A stretch of 64,000 bases of DNA from Macrocybe gigantea (GCA_011319805.1 SJRY01000270.1:62001-126000), one strand, 5' to 3'. Positions 1 through 12,414 are shown, counted from the first letter of the stretch. Numbers and translations are program-made. Notes: generated by a model not told the origin, from the sequence alone.

Positions 1-183
1 AGCGCTTACGAATGCGTTGCGGACGTGTTGGACGAGATTCTGGTCGAGGTTGGCGCCGCGCCGCTGGGCGAGGAGCGAGGTTCGTGAATGGTTGTTATGG
101 GTGTTGGACGTTGACGTTTCATTTTTATTCTAATTCAAGTGGAAACACCAGACCGCAAAGAAGAAAGCTCTACACGACCCATC

Positions 184-238
184 ATGCCTTTCCTGACGCC
201 TCCAAACTCGACCCGCCAAGACAGTGTAGACCAAAAAA

Positions 239-269
<31 letters not shown>

Positions 270-1301
270 GCAGCCCATCAAAAACAGACCAACTGGGGCG
301 GCGGACAAAGTCCACACGCCCACGTCTGGCACCGCGACTCGCGACTCCGTCAAAGCCAAACACGAGCGCGCACACCCGCCGGCGGAGCGGTCGGTTCGTG
401 CAGCAGCGAAAAAGGCGGCAGCGCCGTCGCCGAAGGCGAAGAAGGAAGAACCGAAGGACGACGTGTTCAGGTTGTTTGATGATGAGGTCCAGGCTGGGGA
501 CGCGCGTGGAGACGCGGGGACTTTGTCGCGCGCGAGCTCGGGGAGGAAATCGGACGAGACGGCTGTGGAAGAATCGGATGCTGTGAGGGAGCTGCCTGAG
601 GCTGAGTTGCTTCTCCCAACAACCGTGTTGGAAGTTCGTCCTCGTATGCGTCGGAGCAGAGGACACCCAAAGCGAGGCGAGAGGCAAAGTTGGCTTCTAG
701 TGCAGTTAGCAACAAAGGTGCGGCACGAGACGTCTCTTCGACATAGCTGTGCACTCATTTCCTGTCTACCTATAGTCGAAAAGCAAAAGTTCACCTCCGT
801 AGCGGCGACGAAGACGGCCAGCCCAAAGAAGCCTATTGCGGCTACCCACAGTGTGGCTCAAAGCCAATCCTCTGACGATGACCCGCGATTCAACATCATG
901 ATTGCCGTGAGCAACACCGATCAAGAGGCCGAGTTCAAGACGCGGGGAAAGCACGTCGTGCGCAAGGTCCTGGTGGGGGCTTGCAAGACCTTTGGCGTGG
1001 ATTGTGATCAGTAAGCGTTCCTGTAAGAGAGGGACGAAATTTCCAAATCATGCTGATTGCTGTCTGTCCGTCCTTGCGCTGGGTTTCTTACAGAGCTCGG
1101 CTGTTCCTCGTGCGCGACGACAACGAGATGTTTGAATGTCCGATCGAATCCACTGTCGGCGCCTGCGGCATCGGACCGAACGCGAGGTTGTTCCTTCACG
1201 TTGAAGACTCTGAAGACGAGGGCGAAGGTGATAGCACGGTCGACGATGATGACGACGACGATGACGAAGTCGAGATTGAAGAGACCAATACACCTTGGTA
1301 G
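184..1301 (+). CDS. Hypothetical poly-Q, acidic-tailed protein
   Basis: I do not recognise this protein. The first in-frame ATG is at 184; it begins MPFLTPPNSTRQ and soon runs into an uninterrupted glutamine tract of about 11 residues (CAG/CAA, 240-275). A Lys/Ala/Pro-rich, probably disordered middle follows. A compact region after about 890 (NIMIAVSNTDQEAEF ... VLVGACKTFGVD ... ARLFLVRDD) is hydrophobic and could be a small folded domain. The C-terminus is a run of Asp/Glu. Introns are inferred at about 718-775 and 1011-1093 (GTAAGC...CAG). Between about 480 and 606 the sensible reading frame changes by one base: PEAE leads into VASPNNRVGSSS only if one G is missing near 606. The downstream part is too well matched to intron phase to be chance. 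The gene could start upstream of the ATG chosen. Confidence 0.6.
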
Positions 1302-1671
1302 TTCCATTTCGAGATCTGTTTTTTTTTCGCGTTGGCATGTTTTCCTCGACACCGATTTTCGGGCATTTGTATCATACTTGTTCTTCTATCTCAGATCGTT
1401 GCAGGCTGTCTCTTTTCTTCCCCGGTGTTACGTCGGATAGGATGTTAGACATTAGTACTATACCATACATCGTCCCTTCCTCCTTTCAGCTGGCGTTTTG
1501 ATTTGACAATAGAAGATGTCTGCGAGTGGGAGGGGTTAGCGTGAGCTTACGTAATACAAGTCTGCCAAATGTGACGCGACTTGGACGTGAATCGGTCGCG
1601 ATACAGGTCTCCCTGGCCGTTGCTTCGACTTTTGTCTGTCTGATACATTTATTCATATCAAAGCCTCAAGC

Positions 1672-4600
1672 ATGGGGAAAAAGAAGAAGGATCCCGAGCC
1701 CGAGTCTGAGCCGGAGTATTTTCATGTTGGTGCGGATCAACGTTTCCAACTTCGCATCCGTTCGTCGCGGTTTGACTGATCTTCTTTCGTCTATCGTTCG
1801 ACTTGATCATGTCTTCGTCGCCTTTCGTCGTGGTCTTGTGTCCCTTGCTGGCCTCTTCCGCTGATAGAGGTGATCACGAAAGCTCGTGTGGCGCCCATGA
1901 CCAGCGATGAAGAAGCCGACGAGCAAGATGAGGATCTGGATCACGTTGGTTCAAGCAAAGGAAAGGGAAAGGCAAAGCTCAAGAAAAAGAAGAAAAAAGA
2001 GTCGGCCAGATGGGTGCGTCCGTCGTCTTCGTCCTTGTCGTGCACTCCTTTCTAGCCCTCGATGTGCTGACTGCTGTCGGGAACGCAGGAGTATTACGTC
2101 AAGGTTCGCAGTCGGTTTTTCCGTTTTTCCTTTGTTCCAGATGTTCAACGCCGACCTGTAGTGGGGTGGCTATGACTCCGATGCCAACAGGTAGGATCAT
2201 TTCGTCCAAATGTCGGCGATAGGGCCCGTCTGATCAATCTTTCCTGCAACAGCTGGGAACCCGAAACGAACCTGGCCAGTTGCCAACGTCTCCTGCAAAG
2301 CTTCTGGCAAGAAATTGGCACAGACGATTACGATTATCCTGTCGGATACGAAGTCACAGCCTCTGAAAAGTGGATTAGTTGAGTTTCTTTTTTCCCCCCT
2401 CCAACAGTTACCAGCGCTGAGTAACGACTTGTTATGTTTCCTTCATTTAGAGAAGGAGAGGGAATTTTTTGCACGAGATTCAGTCAAAAGAAACGTCGAG
2501 AACAGAAAGAAAGGGAGGACAGGGAGGAACGCGAAAGAATCAAGAGAATTGTAGGCGATTCAGGCGTTCTCTCTCTATGCCTGCACTCAATTTTCCATTT
2601 TTTTCTACGTCATCGCTTTCAAAGAATAAGAAAAAGAAGGTTGACACGTCTCCGAAACCAAGTACCTCAACGTCGTTGAAAATCAGGTTACCTGCTAAGC
2701 GCAAGCAAACCTTGTTCCTCGATTCAGATGAAGACGTATGCCAAAGTATATCGTCATACAAATGATGCGCCTTCTGATGTCGATACTTTAGGATATCCCA
2801 CTTTCTCAGAAGATATCCAAGAAGAGGTTGAATGATACCATCCATGTCTCTTCGACTCAAGTGCGCAGAACCCGATTCTGCGCTTAGACGTATTCTGATG
2901 TTTGTTGCAGAACAAAGCGACAAAGTTGACAAAAGAGCCATCGCCTGCGCATTCAGAGCAATCAATGGACAAATCGTGGGCAGAATTGCTTTTCCAGGAA
3001 CCTGAATCGCCTCCCAGCAACCCCAAACCCACCTCAACGGCACCTCCACTTCCTTCAAGACCAAAGACGCTACCGACGCCTGTGGCAACGTCAACACCGT
3101 CTATGCCATCATCAAGCAAACCACCCGCTCTTCCGCGTCGCTCCTTCTACCGATACAGAAGAAGGTTGCAATAAGGCCATCAAGCGCCATCACTAGCAGC
3201 ACCGGGATATCGACCAAGCAGCGTATAGCGCAGGGCGCTCTTGTCCCGACCAATCCCAAAGCGGTCGTGAGGAAGGATTCGACGATGGATGCGGAGAAAT
3301 CGAAGTCAAAGCCATCTCTTATCTCGCTTGGATTCAAGAAATCGACGACGTCTATCCTGCCGAGTCCCATATCTGGCCCTTCATTCGTCGCGAGCCCGTT
3401 AGTGATGTCGCTAGTCCACGGTCGCCTGCTGCCAGTGCGATAGAAGGTCCCCCTTCGAGCACAAGCCCCATTCCTCCATCCTTGATCAGGAAAAGTTCTC
3501 TGTCCTCTACGCATGTCCAGTCGCCTCTTGCGAGCTCTTTTACTGTGCCCGAACCACCGACACAGCAGTTGCCCCCGGTTGACCATTGCCGGCTCAGAAG
3601 CAGTTGTCGACGTCGTCGATGCCAGAGATGCGACAATCAGAGCCGCGAGACCAGGATGCGACATTGACATCCCTTGATTCGACTACTATCGAGCCCGAGC
3701 CACCTTTGCTATTTGATGACGACCAATCCACAAGTTTTTCCACCGATATTTCATCCGCTTTCCCCAGGTTTACGGATAATCAGCCCGACCAGATGACCAT
3801 GTCCGTATTTTCTTTAGAAAGCTGCACATTTGTAGGTCTTTCCTGACCTTTTGTTCTCGCCCATCCAGATCTCCACATATGTTGCATGCGCCTGCTAGCA
3901 GCTCCCTAATGGATCAAGCAAACGATTTCCTTCGGTCTATCATGCCTCCGTCGTACGTTCCCACTCGTCGTGTGACGTGTTCTTTCCCTCATCACGAATT
4001 TTTCCTTTAGCCTTGCTGCACCTTTGGCGTAAGTTGGTTTCTTGGAGCTTTCCTGCTACTATCATAACTTGTTTCAAACATCTAGTCCGGCTTCTGAAGA
4101 AGCACTGGAGCCTGTTCCTACACGCACATCGGTATCCAAACCCGCTCTTCCTCAAAGGTATAAAGTAGGCTCTTCTCATGCACTCAAACTAACCCTTCTC
4201 TCTTTACATCCAGAATACCAAAGAAATGGAAATGGACTGGTCCTTTGTTTATCGATCAATCGCCGGAACCAAAACGACTTTGTGATGTTGTCATGGGTGA
4301 TACAACGGATCCCTTCCAGATGTCGATGAAGTTTAACGTTGTGTTTGCGCCTATAAAGGAGCTAGAATTCATTTCCTTTCACGATGCCATCGATATGAGT
4401 GCATTTTTAGCCGCTTGCAAACCGCCCCAGCAACTAGCGCTATTGTCATCATCCACAGATGCAGAAAGTGGTAATGACTCCTCTGCTTCCTCAGACCCAT
4501 TTCACGTTTTGGTGCGGTACATGGCACAAAAACAACAGGTGAGTTCCCTTTTCCTGTAGAGAAACAACCCGAGTAATATTTTGACTTTTGCCAAGGTCGT

Positions 4601-6042
4601 GTTGTTCCCTCTTTCATTAGACGATCACATCGTCGCCCACGTTCTCTTCTTCCCATATGCCATACGCGATCTCGTTGAACGGTTTAACGTGCCCGCTCAC
4701 ATGTATAGACCAAACACGCTCATCGCCGCACTGATTCCGTGGGCCGTGCCTTCGTCCGTGCTCTCTATGGAAGAATACCGCAAGCCGCCCAGCCTGTACC
4801 TGCCATCCGATGCAGGCAAGACGGAATCGCTTTTCCCCAAGGACCAGGCAAAATGGGAAATGTTCATCAGGACGAAGCCGAAGTATTACCATGCGCTATG
4901 GATCCTGCAGTTCCCAAGCACGCTGCACGCCTTCTTTTCCGAGGAATCCAGGTCGTATTCTATTTGGTGGGAGGGAGGCGATGAGGCTCTGGCGAGTTCT
5001 ACCTCCACGCCTAACAGTGCCCTCCCTCTTCTGTCGTCTCGTGGGTCTGGAAGTAGCAGCAGCAGCAAAATTGAGCCTGGGATGGAAACCAATCTTCTCA
5101 TCACTCTTCTGGAACAGACCGGAGCCAAGCTCACGATGTCGGACTCTCGCGTCTTCTTCGTGCACGTCGGTGCCCTCAGGACGTTACATCGCTTCTCCCA
5201 CCTGGCGGAGCGGCGCTCGAAGCCGTCGCCGGTGCAGTTCTTCACGTACGGCACACACGAGAGCATCGCGCCGGAGCATTGGGGCGTTCATGAGATCTTC
5301 ACGATAGGTGGTATCGTCACGTTCACGCCGCGCGCGATCGTGGACGATCCGTGGGGTACGCTGAAGAGGATCGAGCAGATCAGCGAGCATCCAGTGTGGG
5401 AGTGCTACATCATCCCGTCCGTGCTCGGCATCGTCGCCAAGATGCATTCCCAGGACGAGGATCCGCTAGCGTTGTACGATAGGTAAGCGTCCTCGGGACC
5501 GTCTTGCCCGTCATTTATGCTGACAGCTCTATCTAGTGGCCAGTTCGTGCACGACTCTTTGCTCAATGCCATCGACCAAGGTCAGATAGCGCTGATGACC
5601 GCTCCGCCCGTAACGCGCACACCGCCTGCGCCGGAGCACCGGCAGCACTACAAGGACCCGCGGGACAACGAAGACTGGATCTGCGAGACGCTCCTCCGGC
5701 GGCCGATGACGCCGCGGGACGCGCTGCGGCTGGGTCTGGACGCGTTCAATGCGCGGTACGCAAACAAGCATCAGGTGGAGTGGGCGGCAGAGATCGAGCA
5801 AGAGATGAGCGCGGATTTCTTGGCGCTTCAGAGGCATGTGGGAATCGTCAAACAGTTTCGGAGGTTTGTGGTCGTGAGGAGCGAGCGAGACGAGGACATG
5901 CCCAAGTTGCGCGATGGCGTGAGTGTACTCTCGGTTTTCTGTTCATGGCAAAGCGATTGATGTGGATCTTTTTGCGCAGCTGGAGTATACCACCACGAAC
6001 AAGTTTGATTTCAGAGATGATTATTTCTCGGACTCTTCTTGA
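1672..6042 (+). CDS. Large chromodomain protein
   Basis: Predicted nuclear chromatin reader. Exon 1 starts at ATG 1672 (MGKKKKDPEPESEPEYFHV). After introns 1730-1867, about 2012-2090, one following VK and one after DAN, the exons spell a chromodomain: EYFHVEVITKAR, then an acidic/lysine-rich insert, then EYYVKWGGYDSDANSWEPE and a helix NLASCQRLLQSFWQEIG. Aromatic-cage positions (Y/F, W, W) are present. A charged coiled stretch and a long Ser/Pro-rich linker follow (2.6-4.2 kb). The C-terminal part, 4.2-6.04 kb (FNVVFAPIKELEFISFHDAI, later HVLFFPYAIRDLVERFNVP), is a large folded region that I regard as the conserved C-terminal domain of this Agaricomycete family; its function is unknown to me. 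It ends LEYTTTNKFDF...SDSS, stop 6040-6042. Reading through the linker needs about four single-base corrections (near 2480, 3133, 3391, 3584). The domain assignment is firm; exact exon ends in the linker are not. Confidence 0.78.
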
Positions 6043-6719
6043 TCTTGCTTGCTGCGTCGTGTCTTTTTTTTTTCACCTCTTGATGTTTTTTGAGTCATCG
6101 TCATGTGTTGATTGCTTTGCACTTGTACAACATAATAACGCATAAACGTCCCTTTCACAATGCAGGCTGCGAGAGAAATTCAGCACGACGCCAGAAGATC
6201 ACGATTGAAAACTGAAACATGATACAGAAGACCGAGATCCAAGCTGGAATAGTACATAGCCTTGACTGCCTTCATCGCTGGACCACCTTTGTGCTTGATC
6301 GCCTCGGCCGTCTTTTCTCGAGGATGACGCGTGACGAAGCTTGCTTAAGTCTAGGGCAGAGCTGGTCTTGTTTCTTTTCTCCCGGGTTGAAGGAGAATCT
6401 GGTGCGCGTTGGACGCGTTGACGTCTCATGCGGCTTTGTGTCCCCTTTGCTTTGATAACTCGAAGCTTGAATTCACATCTCCACATTATCGGTCATCTCA
6501 AACCCATTTAGAGTCTGGCATCATCAACGTTTTCTTTCGACACCGCTCGCTCCTTCTAGATACCCCAAGAGACATCGACACATCCCTCGCCTGCACACGT
6601 ACACATAATAACGCATAAGAATCATTTACGACGGAAAAAAAAAATTCGAGTAATCTCGTTTCTAGTGCCAAATGAGAGAAAAAAAAAAGTTGATGAAAAG
6701 GAACGAAAACGCAAGAAAA
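6043..6719. other. Intergenic region between convergent genes
   Basis: Convergent spacer between the chromodomain gene and 6-phosphogluconolactonase. It presumably holds both 3' UTRs. I see no conserved coding pattern, RNA gene or clear repeat; open frames here are short and in no particular codon pattern. Confidence 0.5.
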
Positions 6720-7615
6720 TCAAAGCTTCATCGTAGTTCGCGGGAACGTGACCTTCTCCGCGGCAGCCTCGTCGACAAACCAATACACCTGACCGGGGAA
6801 CGCCGGTCTGACTCTCGCAGCGGGGAGAAGCGCCTCCCGCTCCTCCTCCGTCGTCGGATGGGTGTCCAAAAGGACTTTGGGGAGCGTGTCGACCTTCTCC
6901 TTCCCCGTCGCGACGAACACGACGCGCGCAGCATGGTTGAGGACGGGGTACGTGAGCGTGATGCGTTTCGGCGGAGGCTTGGGCGAGTCATCGAGGTACG
7001 CGACCCACCGATCCTCCTCCTTGAGGAGCTCGTGCCCGGGGAAGAGCGACGCGGTGTGGCCGTCCGGGCCCATGCCGAGGAGCACAAGGTCAAACACAGG
7101 GAAGCGTGCCGCATCGCGCTGTGCAAACTCGCGGATGAGCTCCTTCTCATAGGCGTCCGAGAGCTCCTCGAGGTCGCCCAGCAGCGTCGGGTCGAGCGTG
7201 TGCACTTGCGACTCGGGGATGGGCACTTTGGAGAAGAGGTGGTGCTTGAGCGCGAGGTGGTTCGAGTCGGGGTGGTCCAGCGGCACGACGCGCTCGTCGG
7301 CGTAAAAGATGTGCCTGACGTATGCGCATTTGCGCAAACGAACGCATCGATCGGTTTGGGCACGAAAAAAAAAAAACCCCGCAGGATTGTTTATCAGACG
7401 CACCATTTATCCCACTTGACGCTAGGATTGTCGATCAGGCCTCTGAGCATCTTGGGCAAGGATCCGCCAGACACTGCGACTGTGAATCTGCCCTTCTTAT
7501 CGACCGAGTCTTTCTGTGCCTTGATGATAAAGGCAGCCAAGCGGTCAACGAGCTCGTCGGCCGAGCTAAAGACGGCCAAGACTGGGGCATTGGGGGCGTG
7601 GTGGACGCCGGACAT
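6720..7615 (-). CDS. SOL3: 6-phosphogluconolactonase
   Basis: Hydrolyses 6-phosphogluconolactone to 6-phosphogluconate in the oxidative pentose phosphate pathway; cytosolic. Two exons: 7404-7615 (ATG at 7615, MSGVHHAPNAP) and 6720-7314. They join across a GTGCGT...CAG intron to give KWDKW|HIFYADERVVPLDH, the family signature around the lactone site. The second hallmark FDLVLLGMGPDGHTASLFPG is intact, as is the KRITLTYPVLNHA strand. Total length is 268 aa, normal for fungal 6PGL. The intron contains a 12-base poly-T (plus-strand poly-A at about 7367). No frameshifts are needed, unlike many neighbours. The symbol follows yeast usage; SOL3 versus SOL4 cannot be distinguished. Confidence 0.95.
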
Positions 7616-7788
7616 GGTGTGCAGAGCTCGTCGTCGTTACGAAAAGAAGAAAAAAATAAAAAGGCAAAAAGGCAAAACGCTGGAGAAAGGCGATCACACC
7701 GTTGTCAAGAGTCAGGTGACGTCATACCATACAACGTGACTTGCGTATCTTATCTAATCGTACATACAAATCAAGAAATGGAGCCAAA

Positions 7789-9061
7789 TCAAAATGGCTT
7801 GACAGCGGTCGGCCGAGAAAACGGGTTTACTGGAGCAGCAGCAGCGGCAGCAGCGCGGAGTACGGGAGGCTGGGAAGCAGTGTTCACGATCTCTTGCGAT
7901 GTCAGCTCTCTTCCGTACCTCATGAATGCCACTCGAAGTTCCTTTGCAGTCACAGTCTATTAGAAACCGAATCAAGAGCAGATTGGAAATGCTGCCACCT
8001 CTGGGCTGTGTCCAGCGAATTCAGGTTTCGTACATATGTTCAGGAATGTCTCTTGCGTTCCAGTCATCAACGACGAGGAAGTCATGATCGCGCCTCGGGA
8101 CGGCGAAGCTCTAGTGAGCGTGCTACCCGTCGACGTCGTCGGCGGGCCTTGAACAAACGGAGACATGCGTATCGGTTTTGGTGCGGTCCTGTGGCCTTTG
8201 AAATACGCATGATATCGCAATTCCTGCAATCAGTAAAAAAAAAAAGGGCGACTCAACAAACCACGGCGAAAAAGCCAAAAAAAAAAAAAATCAAAGAAGC
8301 AAGCCACACCTCGGGACTGAACCCTATATATGCGCGCGTGGCGACGATCGTCTGCAGCGTGTCGCCGTCCGCACCGCGCGCAAACGGGTCATCAGCGAGA
8401 TACTCCTGCGCGTCGGGGAGGTCATTCGGATTCGTAGACACGTGCGCTGCAACCGCCGCCGGTCCCGTTCCCAGCACCGCGACCGCCGGCGAAGGGCCCA
8501 GCGAAGACGACGCAGAGACGGGGCTCGGCGCAAGGACATCCTGCAGCGTCGGTGCAGGCGCTAGGCCCCGCGCTTGCGTCTGTGGCTGGGCATCGAGCAG
8601 CGGCCGCGGAGGCAGCGCGCTCTCCGAGTGCGGCTGGAACAGCGGCGGGAGGCCCATCGATCGCCGCGCGTTTTCGTCTTTTGGCTCTTGCGGACACGGC
8701 TGGGGCGGGCGGCCCGTCGAGCGGTACGACAGGAGGTAGTCGTCTATGCGGACTTCCTAAGGGTGGGGCGGTGGGCACAGCGGGGTAGGGGGGAGATGTG
8801 GGTGTGGGTCGGTCTGCAAAACAAGTCGGATCGAACTCGCACCTCGAATGATTTCTCTGGAGTGTGCTGCGCGACGGCGACGAACATGAACATCTGCCCG
8901 CTTCCAGCCGCTGCGGTCGTGGGCGGCGCCACCGATGTTCCAGCTCTTGGCGCTCCGCCACCAAATCCTCCGAACCCTCCTACTCCTCCACTGGTGCTGC
9001 CGCTACCGCTCGCGGTGGCGCCTGCACTGCTCGATCCACCAAACTTGAACGTAAAAGCCAT
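7789..9061 (-). CDS. Nucleoporin-like protein with three spliced EELR motifs
   Basis: Four exons (8843-9061, 8310-8756, 7999-8223, 7789-7941), all introns in phase 0, giving 347 aa. It starts MAFTFKFGGSSSAG at ATG 9061. The N-terminus is Gly/Ser-rich with FKFGG and GGFGGFGGG repeats like an FG nucleoporin. Each of the three exon junctions recreates the same motif: KSFE|EVRIDDYLLSY, FSPE|ELRYHAYFKGH and HSPE|ELRVAFMRYGR. Animal Nup98 has a similar single motif of the type SLEELRLEDY (established family knowledge, recalled), so a nuclear-pore or mRNA-export role is plausible but not proven. The middle is Pro/Ala-rich and disordered. It ends in an Ala-rich stretch and FSRPTAVKPF. Introns contain poly-A/T runs. 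Divergence from other nucleoporins means the family call is tentative; the exon structure is well supported because all junctions keep frame. Confidence 0.72.
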
Positions 9062-9312
9062 GATATCTCCGCTTTGACCCTCCAACAGCAGCGAAACGCT
9101 TGCAACGATTCCCTTTCAAAGATATGCCAAACCCAGCTTCGATCTCTGCCGTCAATGAGATGGAGATTGATGGGGTATATATGCTCAAGTGAAGTGGCAA
9201 CGACGGAGACAAGGATGTCGATATCCCAATCAAAGTACGTCAGGAGGGCCTTGCTGGTCGCTGGGTCGCGTCCAGTTTCCACACCAATAGATATTAAAAG
9301 AATCCCTTCTAT

Positions 9313-9397
9313 GGGCACATGGTGTAGTTGGTTATCACGCCCGCTTAGCATTCAATGCGGTTGCGGGCGGTGCTGGGTTCAATTCCCAGTGTGTCCA
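9313..9397 (+). tRNA. tRNA-Ala (AGC), with intron
   Basis: An 85-nt cloverleaf. The acceptor GGGCACA pairs with TGTGTCC plus discriminator A. The D-arm has GGTGTAGTTGGTTATCAC. The anticodon stem CCCGC/GCGGG encloses loop TTAGCA, giving anticodon AGC (Ala). The T-arm is CTGGG-TTCAATT-CCCAG. About 11 extra bases (TTCAATGCGGT) sit after position 37 as a canonical nuclear tRNA intron. A run of eight T (9404-9411) seven bases downstream is a good RNA polymerase III terminator. A near-identical copy lies inverted at 12882-12966. Confidence 0.93.
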
Positions 9398-10517
9398 AAT
9401 TTATTTTTTTTCGGTGTTCCTTTCTTAAGCGATACGGCAATACGCCAAAGCAGAACATGAACATCACGGGCATCCCGTCCATCCATCTCAAGCCAGAATC
9501 CCATACAAGAACATGATTCCAATGCATCGAGATTCAATAAACCAGGGCTAAAAGACATATCTGGACAAGGTCATGCGTTATAGGTCCGTAGAAGAAGAGG
9601 GCAGGGCCAAGAAGAAAGTAGTGTCATAGCATGCATACAAAGATGGAAGACAAGACGCCTCGTCGTCGTCGCCGAGCCTGGAAAATAGAAATAGCCGAAC
9701 AAAGCAACAACGATCCGCGAGCCACATGAATCCCCCAACAGAGCAACATCAAGCTTGGACAGTCGGAAACATGTAGCTGGGCCACGCGCCGGCGCGTAAG
9801 GAAAATTCTCGACGTCTGTTTGCAAGGTTCGTTTCGCATATTGTTGCCCATATTTCATTCCATGGCACAAGCAGCCAGAAGAGGAAGAGCGAAAGGCCAA
9901 GAAAGAAAGAGAAAAAGTAAACATCATGGGGGAGAAAAAAAGACATGATTCAAAGTAGAATTGAAAGCAGATATGAACACCAGGCGGGAATAGGGAGTCG
10001 TACTTGAATGAAAAAAAGGAGGCAGAGTTTTGGCACCGCCTCGGAAAAAGATTAACGAGCCCTACAAGAAACATGAGGATATAGAATAGACGGAGAGTCG
10101 CTGGAGGGAATACATGTTGCATATTAAAAGGGTTGGAGGCAAAAAGGGAAAAAAAGTACCTGTTATAGATTGTACATATATGCGGTTTGCGATATGCGAT
10201 TACTGTCGAAAAGCCAAAAAGATCGGGAAGAAGCAAAGGGAGCGTTTCAACAGGGACAGTGAAGAGCTGGATAGAGATAGATAAGGGGAAAAAAAAAGGA
10301 AAGCCAAAAGGAAGGGCTGAAGGACGTGCGGAAGCGCAGGCCGGATGATGAGGGAGCATGCCTGTAGAAGAAAAGGAATATGAATTCGCGGGCGGCACCA
10401 ACAAGAACGGAGGAAAGAAAGCCAAGTCCGAAAAGGAAGAAGACGCAAAGGAGAGCACCATAAATTAACCCTTTTGTCGCTCGCATCAAGCACGCCCATC
10501 ATCATCGACCGTCCTGA
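9398..10517. other. Long region 3' of CDH1, no gene seen
   Basis: About 1.1 kb between the tRNA and the CDH1 stop codon. The plus strand is rich in A and G, so the minus strand (CDH1 sense) is T/C rich. A 296-codon open frame on the minus strand is low-complexity Phe/Leu/Ser/Pro translation of that pyrimidine-rich sequence and has no domain pattern. Probably the 3' UTR and terminator of CDH1. Confidence 0.5.
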
Positions 10518-12414
10518 TCAGCGGATGAGCCGTCCATAGTCCAGCTGGCTGTCTCTCCCTCTCTCGCTCTTCTCCTTCTTCGGAAACGCATTCCAGAAGC
10601 GCAGCGTCTCGTCGCCGGCACCGGTGACAATCGTCTCGCCATCAGGGCTCATGGCGAGGTACAGTACACGGTTCGTGTGGCCCGTGAGTGACGCGACCAT
10701 GTTCAGCGTCGGGTACTTCCATATACAGATCTGGTTCTGCGCCGTCGTGCTCGAGAAGCCGTGCGTCGACACGAGCTCGTGCGAGGTCAGCGACCATATA
10801 AGATTGCATACCTTTAAACAGCAAATCGCACTCAGTGTTTGGACAGCAAAAGCACATCAACGGAAAGGCTCACCTGGCTCCCAGTGTCCAACTCATTCAG
10901 CATCGTCCCGTTCCCGACGTTCCAGAACCGTATGTGCTTGTCTTGCGTGCCGCCTCCCGTCGCCAGGACACCGCTCACATGTGGGTCCCAGGCCAGCGCC
11001 TTCACCGCCGCCGTGTGCTCATGGAACTTCCACAGAGGCGCGTCTCCTACGCCGCTCCCGCCCCCGGCGTCATCTGGCCTCCAAACCGCGGACGAAGAAC
11101 TAGCTGCGGCAGCGCGCCGGCTCCCGCGCAGGTCCCAAATGCACACCTTGTTGTCGTTGCCGCCACTCGCAAGGTTCGCGGAGGTTGGCCCACCATCGCC
11201 GCTCCACTTGAGCCGCAGACCTCTTGGCGGTGGCCTGTGCACCGCTTAAACGGGCGCATTGTCGCCTCGCGCACATCACGGTGGTGCACCATACGGTCGC
11301 GCGACCCAGACGAGAGCACGTGGGCATTCCAAGCAAGCGCGCCGATGCGTTGTGTGTGCGCTTGTTGGTACGTGCGCTGGAGTTGTAGCGTGTTCGCATC
11401 GTAAATATGCAGCCGGCCGGTGAGAGTTCCCACTGCGAGGGTTGTGCCCTGATCGACGGTTGAGTGACGAATGAAGATAGAAACGACGCATATATAGGCT
11501 CACCTTTTGCACCCAGGACACAGAACTGATGGTATCGCCGGATTCGGCAAGATCGCATAGTTTTGATACTGAGGCGTTGTGTGCTGTCCAGAGATAAACA
11601 CAGGATCCCAGACCCACGCCTAGCACATTTGTGCTCGACCAGTCTACCAAGTTGAGATAAAAGTCGTCGGCGAGATCAGGAGCATCGAGGACTCGATAAG
11701 GGGTCTTGCAGACACTGCGAAGCTTGCGGCGGGGGCTTTCGAGGAGGCGTCGGCTCTCGGCACGGACAGGACTCATCGAATATGCCTCGTCCGTGGGTGT
11801 ATCAAGACGCCGGCTAGGTGTAACGGGGTTAGAGGGAGAACTGTAATTGAATAGACGTCTTCGTGTCGGGGTAGTTGGAGGAATGGCTGATGTGGATGCT
11901 ATGGGTGGTGGTGTTGGTGAAATGGGTCTGTTAGGAGACGAGGGAGTGACTTCTGTGTGGAGGATGGTAGTAAAGATAGCGTTGGCTTGTTCTATAACAA
12001 GAGCGTCAATCAAGAGCCACTGACTACGCGCACTGCGAACAGACCTTTCAGCGCGTCCGATTCTGAGGGTATTATTCTATTCTTCGATGGCGTCGACGGC
12101 CCACCCTCTTCCATGAGATGATAGGACGCACGCATATCGCCCACATCTCTCGACGGCACGAATCTATCTCCGTATTCCCTTATTCTCCGTGGCGTCATCT
12201 CGAGAGGGGATTCCGGGCCGTGACTGCTGTCACTCGTGTTAGGCCTCGAATCGAGCGAGGGCGTGGAGGAAAGTGTGAGGGATGACGTGGAGGCAGCCGA
12301 GAGGCCAAAGATGGGGTTCACCCTCGGTCGGTTTCGTCTCGGACCTTCGTCGTCGGCGTCTTGCTGTGATGCTCGTAGGCGCTTTCCAAAGGGCGAGTTC
12401 TTGAGCCCAGACAT
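10518..12414 (-). CDS. CDH1: APC/C activator Cdh1 (Fizzy-related) WD40 protein
   Basis: Substrate adaptor of the anaphase-promoting complex in G1 and late mitosis. Exons: 12045-12414 (ATG 12414, [13 protein letters not shown]), 11504-11991, 10874-11448 and 10518-10811. The N-terminus carries the C-box GDRFVPSRD that contacts the APC/C. The WD40 start [19 protein letters not shown], with [10 protein letters not shown], is diagnostic of Cdh1 rather than Cdc20. WD repeats continue ([57 protein letters not shown]). The protein ends with an Ile-Arg tail (GRLIR), the APC/C-binding IR motif. One base appears to be missing near 11213: the conserved TGHRQEVCG runs into LKWSGDGG only with one extra G. 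As this is a broadly conserved regulator, a consensus error is the best explanation. The downstream WD repeats are otherwise normal. Confidence 0.93.

Noticed and set aside
6672..7739. 355-codon plus-strand open frame
   Set aside because: Antisense shadow of 6-phosphogluconolactonase; Arg/Glu/Leu-rich composition reflects the complementary strand.
9571..10461. 296-codon minus-strand open frame
   Set aside because: Phe/Leu/Ser/Pro-rich translation of a pyrimidine-rich stretch directly downstream of CDH1; no domain, better explained as 3' UTR.
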